Below are positions 16,113-24,077 of a DNA stretch of 24,077 nucleotides, piece after piece (position 1 is the stretch's first letter; every line of letters begins with the position of its first letter). The translations under genes and the position numbers were made by a program. Under the pieces are notes generated by a model, which was given only the letters and a program-made list of their open reading frames with translations, was not told where the DNA came from and made no database searches. This DNA is from DASPJL01 sp035628645 (GTDB taxonomy: Bacteria > Bacteroidota > Bacteroidia > Cytophagales > Cyclobacteriaceae): positions 1-24,077 of the forward strand of contig DASPJL010000183.1 in the NCBI GenBank assembly GCA_035628645.1, given 5' to 3'.

Positions 16113-16742
16113 TTAATTCTTTGAAAGATAAGCAGCTACACCTTCTCTTGTGGCTTGCATAGCCTCTTTTCCTTCTTCCCAGTTTGCAGGGCAAACTTCT
16201 CCATGTTTGGTGAAATGTTGCCAAGCGTCAACTATTCTTACCGCTTCATCTATGTTTCTTCCAAGAGGGAAGAAGTTAACTACTTCATGTCTTACGATTC
16301 CTTCAAGGTCAATAAAGAAAGTTCCTCTGTAAGCGATAGGCGCTCCGTTAAATTCAAGCTCTCCGTCTTCATTGTAGCTATATTCACCGGCCAATACGCC
16401 ATAGTTTGTAGCAATTGTTTTAGCAGAATCAGCAACGATAGGGTAAGTAACGCCCTCTATTCCGCCTTTGTTTTTTGGTAATGACAACCATGCTAAATGG
16501 GTTTCTTCTGTATCTGTTGAGCAACCAATTACAGCTACATTTCTTTTCTTAAATTCTTCCAGCTTCTCTTGAAAAGCAAGGATCTCAGTCGGGCAAACAA
16601 AAGTAAAATCTTTTGGGTAGAAGAAAAGAATAACTTCTTGTTTTCCAATGTATTGATCCAGGGAAAAATCAGTAACGATTTCTTCTCCGTTGATAACGGC
16701 TGGCGCTGTGAATAATGGTGCTTTTTTTCCTACTAATGACAT
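16113..16742 (-). CDS. Typical 2-Cys peroxiredoxin (AhpC/TSA family)
   Basis: 209 aa thiol peroxidase that reduces H2O2 and organic peroxides. Thioredoxin-like fold with the peroxidatic C50 in FTFVCPTEI and the resolving C184 in GEVCPANWEEG, and the conserved R139 in AYRGTF. It starts 30 bp after the stop of the PerR-like regulator on the same strand and ends before a strong terminator, so the two form one transcript. This pairing fits peroxide-responsive control. The typical partner reductase (AhpF) is not in the window, so the enzyme may rely on thioredoxin. Subfamily Prx1/AhpC. Strong family call. Confidence 0.95.
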   Translation of the reverse strand: MSLVGKKAPLFTAPAVINGEEIVTDFSLDQYIGKQEVILFFYPKDFTFVCPTEILAFQEKLEEFKKRNVAVIGCSTDTEETHLAWLSLPKNKGGIEGVTYPIVADSAKTIATNYGVLAGEYSYNEDGELEFNGAPIAYRGTFFIDLEGIVRHEVVNFFPLGRNIDEAVRIVDAWQHFTKHGEVCPANWEEGKEAMQATREGVAAYLSKN

Positions 16743-16772
16743 AGTTTATTTTGATTTATTGTTTGAAAATTT

Positions 16773-17222
16773 TTATTTAATTGATATAGCTTGAGTGGGT
16801 TTTAATTTCTCTCCATTGATCTGAACGCTTATCTCCTTGATTTTAAGGTTATTGATTTGCTTGCTTTCAAAATAATTTTGAATAAGCTGGCTCAGTTCAG
16901 GATCCTCATAATCAATAATTTCCCTGGTATTTGTACAATAGATGTGATTATGAGAATTAAGGTTGGCATCGTACCTCATGGTGCCATCTTCATTCAGTAC
17001 CCTGTTAACAAGGCCGGCATCAATAAGAGTGTCTAACGTTTTATAAACGGTGGCTAAAGAAATGCTGGGGTTATCAAGTTTTACTTCCTCATAAATGTTT
17101 TCAGCACAAGGATGTGATTCCGAATGATAAACAGAATTATAGATAACTATTCTTTGTTGAGTGGATTTTAATCCCTTTTCTGCAAGCTTCGTCTTAATTT
17201 CTTCCAGGGAAAGTGTAATCAT
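16773..17222 (-). CDS. perR: Fur family regulator, PerR-like
   Basis: 149 aa. Winged-helix N-terminus (LKSTQQRIVIYNSV, ISLATVYKTLDTL) and a dimerisation domain. The regulatory metal-site residues match the Bacillus PerR positions exactly: H37, D85, H91, H93 and D104. D85 and D104 distinguish peroxide sensors from iron-sensing Fur. The structural zinc site, however, is mostly absent: of the usual two CxxC pairs, only C96 remains; position 99 is Thr (CTNT) and there is no C-terminal CxxC. C39 is a further nearby Cys. The gene lies directly upstream of a peroxiredoxin gene with 30 bp between, and its promoter is overlapped by a 7-2-7 palindrome, which suggests self-regulation. Fe or Mn loading and oxidation of His are known for PerR; here they are inferred. 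Confidence 0.85.
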   Translation of the reverse strand: MITLSLEEIKTKLAEKGLKSTQQRIVIYNSVYHSESHPCAENIYEEVKLDNPSISLATVYKTLDTLIDAGLVNRVLNEDGTMRYDANLNSHNHIYCTNTREIIDYEDPELSQLIQNYFESKQINNLKIKEISVQINGEKLKPTQAISIK

Positions 17223-17240
17223 TTTTATTTGTTGATAATT

Positions 17241-17256
17241 ATTATTACTTAATAAT
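17241..17256. promoter_or_regulatory. Palindrome, probable operator of the perR-peroxiredoxin operon
   Basis: ATTATTA-CT-TAATAAT is a perfect 7-2-7 inverted repeat, similar in composition to Fur/Per boxes. It starts 19 bp upstream of the perR ATG and lies 6 bp downstream of the -7 box, where the transcript should start, a good position for a repressor. Confidence 0.5.
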
Positions 17257-17262
17257 TCTTTG

Positions 17263-17294
17263 CAAAGGTACTTGCGAGATCTTGATAATGCAAA
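17263..17294 (-). promoter_or_regulatory. Promoter of the perR-peroxiredoxin operon
   Basis: On the minus strand TTTG (17291-17294) is followed after 20 bp by TACCTTTG (17263-17270), a full match to the Bacteroidetes consensus. The -7 box is 40 bp before the perR start. Confidence 0.75.
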
Positions 17295-17367
17295 TTATGT
17301 TTACATTAAGTTTTTATTATTTGGATGAACAAGCGTTTGGGTTACCAGAATGCCAATGGCTCATAAA

Positions 17368-17397
17368 TTGTATTTAGTCCTAATTTATTTACCTTTG
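17368..17397 (+). promoter_or_regulatory. Promoter of the comM-like gene
   Basis: TTG (17368-17370) is followed after 19 bp by TACCTTTG (17390-17397), a full match to TAnnTTTG, 25 bp before the ATG at 17423. It is divergent from the perR promoter, with a 73-bp gap between the two -33 boxes, and uses the same -7 octamer. Confidence 0.75.
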
Positions 17398-17422
17398 CCT
17401 TTTCCCTTTTATACAATAAGAT

Positions 17423-18961
17423 ATGTTAGCTAAAACCTTTGGTAGCGCTGTTTTTGGAGTGAATGCCTATGTGATTACCATAGAAGTAAACGTCAGTTCA
17501 GGGCTGAATTTTTTTATGGTTGGACTCCCAGATAGCGCCGTAAAAGAAAGCCAACAACGGGTAGAATCTGCCTTAAAATATACAGGTTATAAAATGCCTC
17601 GGCAGAAAGTGGTGGTAAATCTTGCCCCTGCGGATATCAGGAAGGAGGGCTCTGCATACGATTTGCCGATTGCGCTTTGTGTTTTAAAAGCAACAGATCA
17701 AATGTTTAGCGCTGAACTGGAGAGATATGTGATCATGGGGGAATTGTCCTTAGATGGTGTTTTGCGGCCGATAAAGGGAGTTTTGCCAATAGCCATAGAA
17801 GCACGGAAACAAGGATTTAAAGGATTTGTTCTTCCTAAAGAAAATGCCAATGAGGCAGCAATAGTAAATAACCTGGATGTGATCCCGGTTGAAAACATTC
17901 AGGATGCAATAGATTTCTTCGAGGGTAAAAAGTCCATAGCACCTTTAAGTTCAGATACTAGAGATATTTTTTTCACTACCCTCAACAATTACGATGCTGA
18001 TTTTTCTAATGTACAAGGACAGGAAAATATAAAACGGGCTTTGGAAATTGCCGCCGCAGGAGGTCATAATGTGATCATGATTGGACCTCCCGGAGCTGGA
18101 AAGACTATGTTGGCAAAACGACTTCCTTCTATCCTTCCGCCATTGAGCCTTCATGAAGCGCTGGAGACCACGAAAATACATTCAGTGGCGGGCAAGCTGG
18201 GAAGGAAATCCTCTTTGATAGCTACCCGCCCATATCGAGCGCCACATCATACCATAAGTGATGTGGCTTTGGTAGGAGGAGGTGGAATACCGCAACCCGG
18301 TGAAATTTCTTTAGCTCATAACGGCGTTCTTTTTTTAGATGAATTACCTGAGTTCAAAAGGACGGTTTTGGAAGTAATGAGGCAACCCCTGGAAGAGAGA
18401 AAGGTTTCCATTTCCAGGGCAAAAGTTTCTGTGGAATTCCCTGCCAATTTTATGCTTATTGCCAGTATGAATCCTTGCCCTTGTGGATATTATAATCATC
18501 CTGAAAAGGAGTGTGTTTGTGCGCCAGGCGTGGTACAGCGGTATTTAAATAAAATAAGCGGACCCTTATTGGATAGAATTGATCTTCATGTAGAAGTTAC
18601 CCCTGTTTCGTTTGATCAAATGACGGCAAACAGGAAGACGGAAAGCAGTGCGGAAATTCGCGAAAGGGTAATAAAGGCGCGTGAAATTCAAACAAAAAGG
18701 TTTGAAGAAGTCCAGGGAATGTACTCAAACGCCATGATGAACTCCCAGATGGTAAAAGAAGTTTGTGCCATCAATGACCCCGGAAAACTTTTGCTGAAAA
18801 GCGCCATGGAAAAACTGGGACTTTCAGCCAGGGCTTATGACCGGATACTAAAGGTTTCAAGGACAATTGCTGATTTAGCAAACAGTGAAGAGATAAGAAT
18901 TGAGCATTTGGCAGAAGCTATTCAATACAGAAGCCTGGACAGAGAAGGGTGGGCAGGATAA
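17423..18961 (+). CDS. comM: ComM/YifB-type Mg-chelatase-like AAA+ ATPase
   Basis: 512 aa. N-terminal S5-like/ChlI domain (residues 1-190), then an AAA+ domain with Walker A GPPGAGKT at 221-228 and Walker B LFLDE at 303-307. A four-Cys cluster (C352, C354, C364, C366; NPCPCGYYNHPEKECVC) and a C-terminal Mg-chelatase domain (LSARAYDRILKVSRTIADL) complete the ComM layout. ComM is a hexameric helicase that promotes branch migration during recombination in natural transformation; YifB in other bacteria is of less clear role. The length is usual. It is read from its own promoter, divergent from the perR operon. Nothing suggests co-transcription with the next gene, 604 bp on. Confidence 0.93.
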   Translation: MLAKTFGSAVFGVNAYVITIEVNVSSGLNFFMVGLPDSAVKESQQRVESALKYTGYKMPRQKVVVNLAPADIRKEGSAYDLPIALCVLKATDQMFSAELERYVIMGELSLDGVLRPIKGVLPIAIEARKQGFKGFVLPKENANEAAIVNNLDVIPVENIQDAIDFFEGKKSIAPLSSDTRDIFFTTLNNYDADFSNVQGQENIKRALEIAAAGGHNVIMIGPPGAGKTMLAKRLPSILPPLSLHEALETTKIHSVAGKLGRKSSLIATRPYRAPHHTISDVALVGGGGIPQPGEISLAHNGVLFLDELPEFKRTVLEVMRQPLEERKVSISRAKVSVEFPANFMLIASMNPCPCGYYNHPEKECVCAPGVVQRYLNKISGPLLDRIDLHVEVTPVSFDQMTANRKTESSAEIRERVIKAREIQTKRFEEVQGMYSNAMMNSQMVKEVCAINDPGKLLLKSAMEKLGLSARAYDRILKVSRTIADLANSEEIRIEHLAEAIQYRSLDREGWAG

Positions 18962-19565
18962 TAAGGTTGGGTACTGTCATAAGCCCATGTCTTTAAGTTT
19001 TTTTCTTCATTACTCCTTGCTCTGTATTCGATGTTTTTTAATCCCGCGCCTCTTACTATTAAGAGAAGTTTTCTTAAGAAAAGCCCATTTTATAATTCTT
19101 GTTGATAGAAAAATGAGCATAAGTTGAGGTGCCTTTAATTGAATAACAGCAGGATTTTATTCCATTTTTAATATTTTTTTACTTTTATTTCATATGAAAA
19201 GGCCTGCTTTGGGTTTGTTTTCTTTAAAAATAAATACTTTATAACTCTTTATCCTCAAGGCTTGTAAAAAATCGGCGTAGCAAAAACGTATTTTAGAAGT
19301 AACTGTATAGTCAACCTTTTCTGGTTTTATCACATTCTTTGGGTTTATATTTCAATTATAATTTAAAACCCTTATTTATGAAAGCTAAATATTTACTCAC
19401 CCATTCTCTCCTTCTATTAAGGAGACAGTCTTCTTCAGAACCACTTATTAAAGTATAGCTTCTGATTTTACTTTCCTTTAATTAACTAAAGAAGGACTCA
19501 GTTGAAGATTTCAACTGATATTATCTTATATATCAATTTTCAAATTTTACCTAATTACTTAAGCG
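18962..19565. other. 604-bp AT-rich intergenic region before the GH81 gene
   Basis: No convincing gene. Notable items: a 14-bp palindrome TTTTCTTAAGAAAA at 19069-19082; a 26-codon frame ATG 19378 to TAG 19458 (starts MKAKYLLTHSLLLLRRQSS) too short and compositionally unconvincing to call; and a perfect 21-bp inverted repeat at 19498-19518 listed separately. The nearest match to a -7 box is TATATTTC near 19349, one base off, without a clear -33. A long leader for the glucanase gene is possible. Confidence 0.6.
19498..19518. promoter_or_regulatory. Perfect inverted repeat upstream of the GH81 gene, possible operator
   Basis: Arms TCAGTTGAA and TTCAACTGA are perfect 9-bp complements separated by GAT. 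The repeat ends 47 bp before the ATG at 19566. A regulator site for polysaccharide-responsive control or a leader hairpin are both possible. No regulator gene for it is in the window. Confidence 0.45.
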
Positions 19566-22500
19566 ATGAAGTATAAATTTATACTATTACTACTCTTCTG
19601 TTGCGTATTGACAATAGAAGGCTTTTCCCAAACGGTAGCCGTCGGAAGCGGGAGCTACACCACTACCTTCCCTGGAACTGACCAGGCAGGCAGAAATACC
19701 TTTCCCTCCGGAACGCCCAATTTATCGGGCGTAGCAGCTACAAAGCCTGTTCCTACCAACGACTGGTGGTCCAGTTTTATGAAAAATAATCATGGAAGCG
19801 GAGCATTTAATTATCCTTTAGCTTACAGATCAAAAACCTCAGGATTATCTATCAATTATATAGTTCCAAATCCCAGCCCAATAGAATATCGTCAGCCAAT
19901 GAGCGATGTGGATGGGGTAATCGTAGGTGTTAATAACTTAAATGCTGCAAAATCTACTGTTTCTAATCATTCCGATTGGACAGTAACTTTAAATTGGACT
20001 GGTAGCGGAAATTTCAATGCTACCATGGGAGTGGGAATGCCTTTTACTTATTTTACAAAAGGATCAGGCGACCTTGCCAAAGTAACTGTTGGTTTTAATC
20101 CGCAAAATGCTACTGTCAGTGGTAATAAAATCATCATACAAAATAATCAAAATGGTGCCAATTATGTAGTATATGGACCTGCCGGAACAGTATGGAGCGG
20201 TAGTGGAGGTGTATATACTTCAAACCTGAACGGCAAAAATTATTGGTCAATGGCTATGCTTCCTCCAGGAGCAAATGTTACTGCTACAGCAACTGATTTC
20301 GAAAAATATGCATTCGTATTTCCCGGAAATACGCAGGTTTCCTGGAACTACAATTCTACAAATGGCCAAGTAAGGTCCACATTCTCTGTTACGCCGGATG
20401 TAAAAGAAGGTGTAAACAATGTAGTACTTCAAGGTCTTTTGCCGCATCAATGGTCCAGGCTGGCGGGAGATTCTCCTCAACCTACGGCACTTACGTATTC
20501 TTCGGTACGTGGTCAGCTCAAAATGCTAGCTTCAAATAGCTTTATAGTTCAAAACAGATTTAGCGGTATTCTACCTAACCTTCCAAATCTGGCTAAATAC
20601 AGTGCAGGTTTTGACCCGGGATCATTATACAAGAAAATTGATATGATGAAAAACGATGGTCTTGCAGAATGGACGGATTCATACAACGAAGGTCAGGGCA
20701 TGAATAGACTTATTCAGGCTGCGCATATAGCACACCAAATAGGGCATACTGAGGCAAGGGATAAACTGGTGAATACAGTAAAGGCAAGGTTGGAAGACTG
20801 GTTTAAAGCTGAAGGCGGCGAAGTAGCATTTCTTTTCTATTATAATAACGATTGGAAAGCATTAATTGGCTATCCTGCTGGTCATAGTCAGGATGTAAAC
20901 CTTAATGATCATCATTTTCACTGGGGTTATTTCATTCATGCTGCTGCAGCTATTGAGCAATATCAACCGGGATGGGCAGCAAATTGGGGGCCGATGGTTA
21001 ATTTATTGATTAGAGATGCAGCCAGTACAGATAGGAATGATTCCATGTTCCCTTTCTTAAGGAATTTCAATCCATATCAAGGACATGCGTGGGCTAATGG
21101 AACGGCAAATCAGCCTTTCGGAAATGATCAGGAGTCAACATCAGAATCCATGCAGTTCAATTCTTCTTTGATCCACTGGGGTACAATTACCGGTAATACA
21201 GCAATCCGTGATTTAGGTATTTTCCTTTACACTACTGAGCAATCTGCGGTAGAGGAATATTGGTTTGATGTAAATGACAGAACATTTCACTCTTCTTACG
21301 AAGGCGATATGGTGGCAAGGATCTGGGGCGGCGGATATGACAACGGAACTTGGTGGACAAACGATATTGCCGCTTCTTATGGAATTCAATTATATCCTAT
21401 TCACGGTGGAGCCTTATACATGGGCCATAACACAGCTTATGTGCAAAAAATATGGAATTCCATGAAAACTAAAACTCAGGTATTGCAAAATACGCCGAAT
21501 GACAATTTATGGTACGATATCTATTGGAGCTTTTTGTCCTTCCTGGATCCTGCTGAAGCCATTAATTTATATAATGCGTATCCTGACAGAAATGTAAAAT
21601 TCGGTGTTTCTGATGCACAAACTTATCATTGGCTACACACAATGAATGCAATGGGCCAGGTAGCGGAAGAAGTTACTTCTAACTACCCAATTGCAGCAGT
21701 GTTTAATAAGAGTGGTGTAAAGACATATGTTGCGCACAATTATGGAGCTTCAGCTGTAACCGTATCTTTCTCTGACGGATATTCCATGTCAGTGCCTGCC
21801 AGAAGCACAAAAACCAACAGGGATATTAATGCTGCCGCTACGCTTTCTGTAAATACCCTTCAGGTTCCAAAAAACGGAACGGTAAATCTTACAGCAAATG
21901 TTACGGGTTCAGGTATTACGAAAGTAGATTTTTATAGAAATTCTACCTTGATCAGTTCAGATGCCAGTGCACCTTATGCTGCTACTGCAAGTAATTTAAC
22001 TGCAGGAATGCCTAACTTCTATGCCAGGGCTTATGTAGGATCAAATCATAATGTTTCTAATGTAATTACCGTACAAGTGGGGTCACAAGTACCTTATTCA
22101 GGTGTACCTATTGCAATACCAGGAACAATAGAGGCCGGACATTACGATGCTTTTGAAGGTGGAAGTGGTCAGGGCGTGTCTTATTCTGATGCTACCTCAT
22201 GGAATGAGGGAAATTTCCGAACATCAGAAGCAGTGGATGCCGGCACTACCACAAGTGAAGGGGTAACTGTCGGATGGATCGATGCTGGCGAGTGGTTGGA
22301 ATATACCATTAATGCAGCTCAGGCAGGAACTTATGATGTTACACTCAGATATACTTCAGGAAATGCTACAGGAGGTGGACCTTTCTGGTTCGAGAATGAA
22401 GCAGGCGCTAAAATAAGCCCTGAAGCTACCGTTACCATGAACGATGTAAACTGGACGGCTTATGTTGATAAAATCGTTACAGGAGTTTCATTATCAGCAG

Positions 22501-24077
22501 GAACGCAGATTATAAGATTCAAGGCGGGTAGCGGTGGATTTAATCTTGGAAAAATGACCTTTGTATATAAAGGCGGCGGCGATACTCAAGCCCCTACAGT
22601 TCCACCGAGCCTTACCGCTACATCAAAAACTGAAAATAGTGTAAGCTTGTCTTGGAGCCCATCTACAGACAATGTAGAAGTTGCCGGATACGAAGTATTT
22701 GTAGGTTCTGAATCAACTCCAAGAGCAACTGTAACGAGCACATCAGCAACAATTGGAAGTTTAACTGCCAACACTGCTTATAGCTTTAAAGTAAGAGCAA
22801 GAGATGCAGCAAATAACTTCTCAGCTTTTACAAATTCTCTGGTTGTTACGACTAACTCAAGTACACCGACCGGCCAGCCGATACCTGGAACCATTCAGGC
22901 AGAAAGCTACACAAGCATGAGCGGTGTGCAAGAAGAAGGAACTCAGGATGGAGGTCCGGGTGAAAACGTAGGTTGGATAGATGCAGGCGACTGGATGGAA
23001 TATGACGTAAATGTAGCTTCATCAGGTACCTATGCTGTAGGATTCAGGGTGGCAAGTGAGCCTGGAGGCGGACAGTTTCAACTGAGAAATGCTGCCGGAA
23101 CAAGCCTTGCAACAGTAAATGTAGCTGCAACAGGCGGATGGCAGGTTTGGACAACATTGAATGCCAATGTTAGCCTGACATCAGGAGCACAAAAAATAAG
23201 AATTCATGCAATTGCCGGAGGCTTCAACCTAAACTGGATGCAATTCAGCACAAGCGGAGATACTCAGGCGCCAACGGCACCTTCAAACCTTGCTTCTCCA
23301 TCTAAAACTATCAGCAGCGTAAATTTAACCTGGTCTGCATCTACAGATAATGTAGAAGTAACGGGATATGAAGTATATGTAGGAACAGAATCAACCCCAA
23401 GAGCAACGGTTACTGGAACATCTGCCACAATAGGAAGTTTATCAGCCGGAGCAACTTATAGCTTTAAAGTAAGAGCAAAAGATTTAGCAAATAACTTCTC
23501 GGGCTATTCCGCTTCATTGAGCGTAACGACAAATACAAATACGCCAACAGGACAACCGATTCCCGGAACGATCCAGGCAGAAAGTTATACTGCAATGAGT
23601 GGGGTTCAAAAAGAAACCACTCAGGATGGTGGTCCTGGTGAAAACGTAGGCTATATTGAGTCAGGTGACTGGATGGAGTATGATGTAAATGTAGCTTCAG
23701 CAGGAAGTTATTCCGTGGGATTCAGGGTAGCAAGTGAGCCTGGAGGAGGCCAGTTCCAGTTAAGAAATGCAGCCGGAACAAGTCTTGCCACAGTAAGTGT
23801 AGGTGCTACAGGCGGATGGCAGGTTTGGACAACATTAAATGCCAATGTTTCTTTATCAGCCGGAGCGCAAAAAATAAGAATTCACGCAACAGCGCCAGGC
23901 TTCAATGTGAACTGGATGGCATTTACTACAGCATGCAATCCGACTGCTATTACTCCTCACTTATCTGTAAATGGAGGCGCCTGGCAACAGACTTCAACTG
24001 CAACTTTAACCGCAGGAGGATCCGTAATCTTTGGTCCACAGCCTGGAACCGGAGGAAGTTGGAGCTGGACAGGTCCT
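19566..24077 (+). CDS. Secreted multimodular GH81 endo-beta-1,3-glucanase, 3' end outside the window
   Basis: 1504 codons without a stop, running off the right edge. Signal peptide MKYKFILLLLFCCVLTIEGFS, cleaved near Q22. Residues about 24-750 are a GH81 catalytic domain: NDHHFHWGYF with the probable acid D448, and NDQESTSE with the likely base E523 and E527. Spacing (75-79 residues) is close to characterised GH81 enzymes, which cut beta-1,3-glucan (laminarin, curdlan, yeast wall). Then follow an Ig-like domain (756-848), CBM6-like (851-1001), FN3 (1006-1098), CBM6 (1103-1230), FN3 (1232-1325), CBM6 (1329-1457) and the start of an Ig-like module with NGGAWQQTSTATLTAG. A C-terminal T9SS sorting domain is expected beyond the edge but not seen. 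The GH81 call is strong; the substrate range of the CBMs is inferred. Confidence 0.93.
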   Translation, partial: MKYKFILLLLFCCVLTIEGFSQTVAVGSGSYTTTFPGTDQAGRNTFPSGTPNLSGVAATKPVPTNDWWSSFMKNNHGSGAFNYPLAYRSKTSGLSINYIVPNPSPIEYRQPMSDVDGVIVGVNNLNAAKSTVSNHSDWTVTLNWTGSGNFNATMGVGMPFTYFTKGSGDLAKVTVGFNPQNATVSGNKIIIQNNQNGANYVVYGPAGTVWSGSGGVYTSNLNGKNYWSMAMLPPGANVTATATDFEKYAFVFPGNTQVSWNYNSTNGQVRSTFSVTPDVKEGVNNVVLQGLLPHQWSRLAGDSPQPTALTYSSVRGQLKMLASNSFIVQNRFSGILPNLPNLAKYSAGFDPGSLYKKIDMMKNDGLAEWTDSYNEGQGMNRLIQAAHIAHQIGHTEARDKLVNTVKARLEDWFKAEGGEVAFLFYYNNDWKALIGYPAGHSQDVNLNDHHFHWGYFIHAAAAIEQYQPGWAANWGPMVNLLIRDAASTDRNDSMFPFLRNFNPYQGHAWANGTANQPFGNDQESTSESMQFNSSLIHWGTITGNTAIRDLGIFLYTTEQSAVEEYWFDVNDRTFHSSYEGDMVARIWGGGYDNGTWWTNDIAASYGIQLYPIHGGALYMGHNTAYVQKIWNSMKTKTQVLQNTPNDNLWYDIYWSFLSFLDPAEAINLYNAYPDRNVKFGVSDAQTYHWLHTMNAMGQVAEEVTSNYPIAAVFNKSGVKTYVAHNYGASAVTVSFSDGYSMSVPARSTKTNRDINAAATLSVNTLQVPKNGTVNLTANVTGSGITKVDFYRNSTLISSDASAPYAATASNLTAGMPNFYARAYVGSNHNVSNVITVQVGSQVPYSGVPIAIPGTIEAGHYDAFEGGSGQGVSYSDATSWNEGNFRTSEAVDAGTTTSEGVTVGWIDAGEWLEYTINAAQAGTYDVTLRYTSGNATGGGPFWFENEAGAKISPEATVTMNDVNWTAYVDKIVTGVSLSAGTQIIRFKAGSGGFNLGKMTFVYKGGGDTQAPTVPPSLTATSKTENSVSLSWSPSTDNVEVAGYEVFVGSESTPRATVTSTSATIGSLTANTAYSFKVRARDAANNFSAFTNSLVVTTNSSTPTGQPIPGTIQAESYTSMSGVQEEGTQDGGPGENVGWIDAGDWMEYDVNVASSGTYAVGFRVASEPGGGQFQLRNAAGTSLATVNVAATGGWQVWTTLNANVSLTSGAQKIRIHAIAGGFNLNWMQFSTSGDTQAPTAPSNLASPSKTISSVNLTWSASTDNVEVTGYEVYVGTESTPRATVTGTSATIGSLSAGATYSFKVRAKDLANNFSGYSASLSVTTNTNTPTGQPIPGTIQAESYTAMSGVQKETTQDGGPGENVGYIESGDWMEYDVNVASAGSYSVGFRVASEPGGGQFQLRNAAGTSLATVSVGATGGWQVWTTLNANVSLSAGAQKIRIHATAPGFNVNWMAFTTACNPTAITPHLSVNGGAWQQTSTATLTAGGSVIFGPQPGTGGSWSWTGP
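22581..23258 (+). repeat. FN3-CBM6 tandem repeat, first copy (678 bp)
   Basis: This unit begins DTQAPTVP and covers one FN3 and one CBM6 module. It repeats at exactly 678 bp (226 codons) downstream, with long stretches of near-identical DNA, for example GGCGGATGGCAGGTTTGG at 23133 and 23811. The match shows an in-frame duplication of the two-module unit. Confidence 0.85.
23259..23936 (+). repeat. FN3-CBM6 tandem repeat, second copy (678 bp)
   Basis: Begins DTQAPTAP and repeats the 22581-23258 unit in frame with a few substitutions (for example GWIDAGDWMEYD becomes GYIESGDWMEYD). The two copies are much closer to each other than either is to the first CBM6 at 851-1001. Confidence 0.85.

Noticed and set aside
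19378..19458. 26-codon frame in the region before the GH81 gene
   Set aside because: Too short, with no recognised family and no clear promoter or leader features beyond a weak TATATTTC.

Overview
The window looks like chromosome from a member of the Bacteroidetes, most likely a Cytophagales-type gliding, polysaccharide-degrading bacterium. The grounds are: several promoters of the TTG/TTTG-N18-20-TAnnTTTG form used by this phylum; a secreted protein with a type IX secretion (T9SS) type A sorting domain; an N-terminal module typical of Bacteroidetes gliding and surface proteins; genes with little Shine-Dalgarno signal; and a large GH81 glucanase ending in an Ig-like module of the kind seen in Cytophaga and Sporocytophaga enzymes. 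No tRNA, rRNA, CRISPR array, integrase, transposase or phage gene was found. Base composition looks even across the window.

Layout. Positions 1-1783 hold the C-terminal part of a secreted-type S9 (prolyl oligopeptidase) peptidase that enters from the left. A 356-bp gap follows with a nested inverted repeat and a good promoter, then a membrane di-iron hydroxylase (sterol desaturase family, 2140-3147) and a small lipoprotein (3258-3689). On the minus strand are an FAD-dependent phytoene-desaturase-like oxidoreductase (3706-5166) and a polysaccharide flippase (5250-6806). Divergent from the flippase are a QueC-like PP-loop enzyme (7077-7805) and a small secreted protein (7908-8441). A short minus-strand membrane gene at 8490-8812 appears broken by a single-base frameshift. 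It is followed by a VOC/glyoxalase protein (8992-9363) and an AraC-type regulator (9475-10278) on the same strand.

The middle is mostly core metabolism: an outer-membrane beta-barrel protein (10450-11088), methylmalonyl-CoA epimerase (11203-11607, minus) divergent from an IscA/SufA-type iron-sulfur protein (11782-12108, with its own promoter), a T9SS cargo protein (12164-13618, minus), and a minus-strand pair of KDO transferase waaA and ribosome-assembly GTPase rsgA. Next is a peroxide-response pair, a PerR-like regulator and a 2-Cys peroxiredoxin, transcribed together. They end at a strong hairpin terminator and start at a promoter overlapped by a 7-2-7 palindrome. A divergent promoter drives the ComM/YifB AAA+ ATPase (17423-18961).

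The right end (19566 to the edge) is one uninterrupted reading frame of 1504 codons without a stop: a secreted multimodular GH81 endo-beta-1,3-glucanase with Ig-like, CBM6, FN3-CBM6 and FN3-CBM6 modules and the start of another Ig-like module. It probably degrades laminarin, curdlan or fungal wall glucan. The last two FN3-CBM6 units are a 678-bp in-frame tandem duplication. I did not find a clearly new defence or mobile system. The best leads are the QueC-like enzyme beside a flippase, the PerR protein that lacks its structural zinc cysteines, and the structured intergenic repeats.
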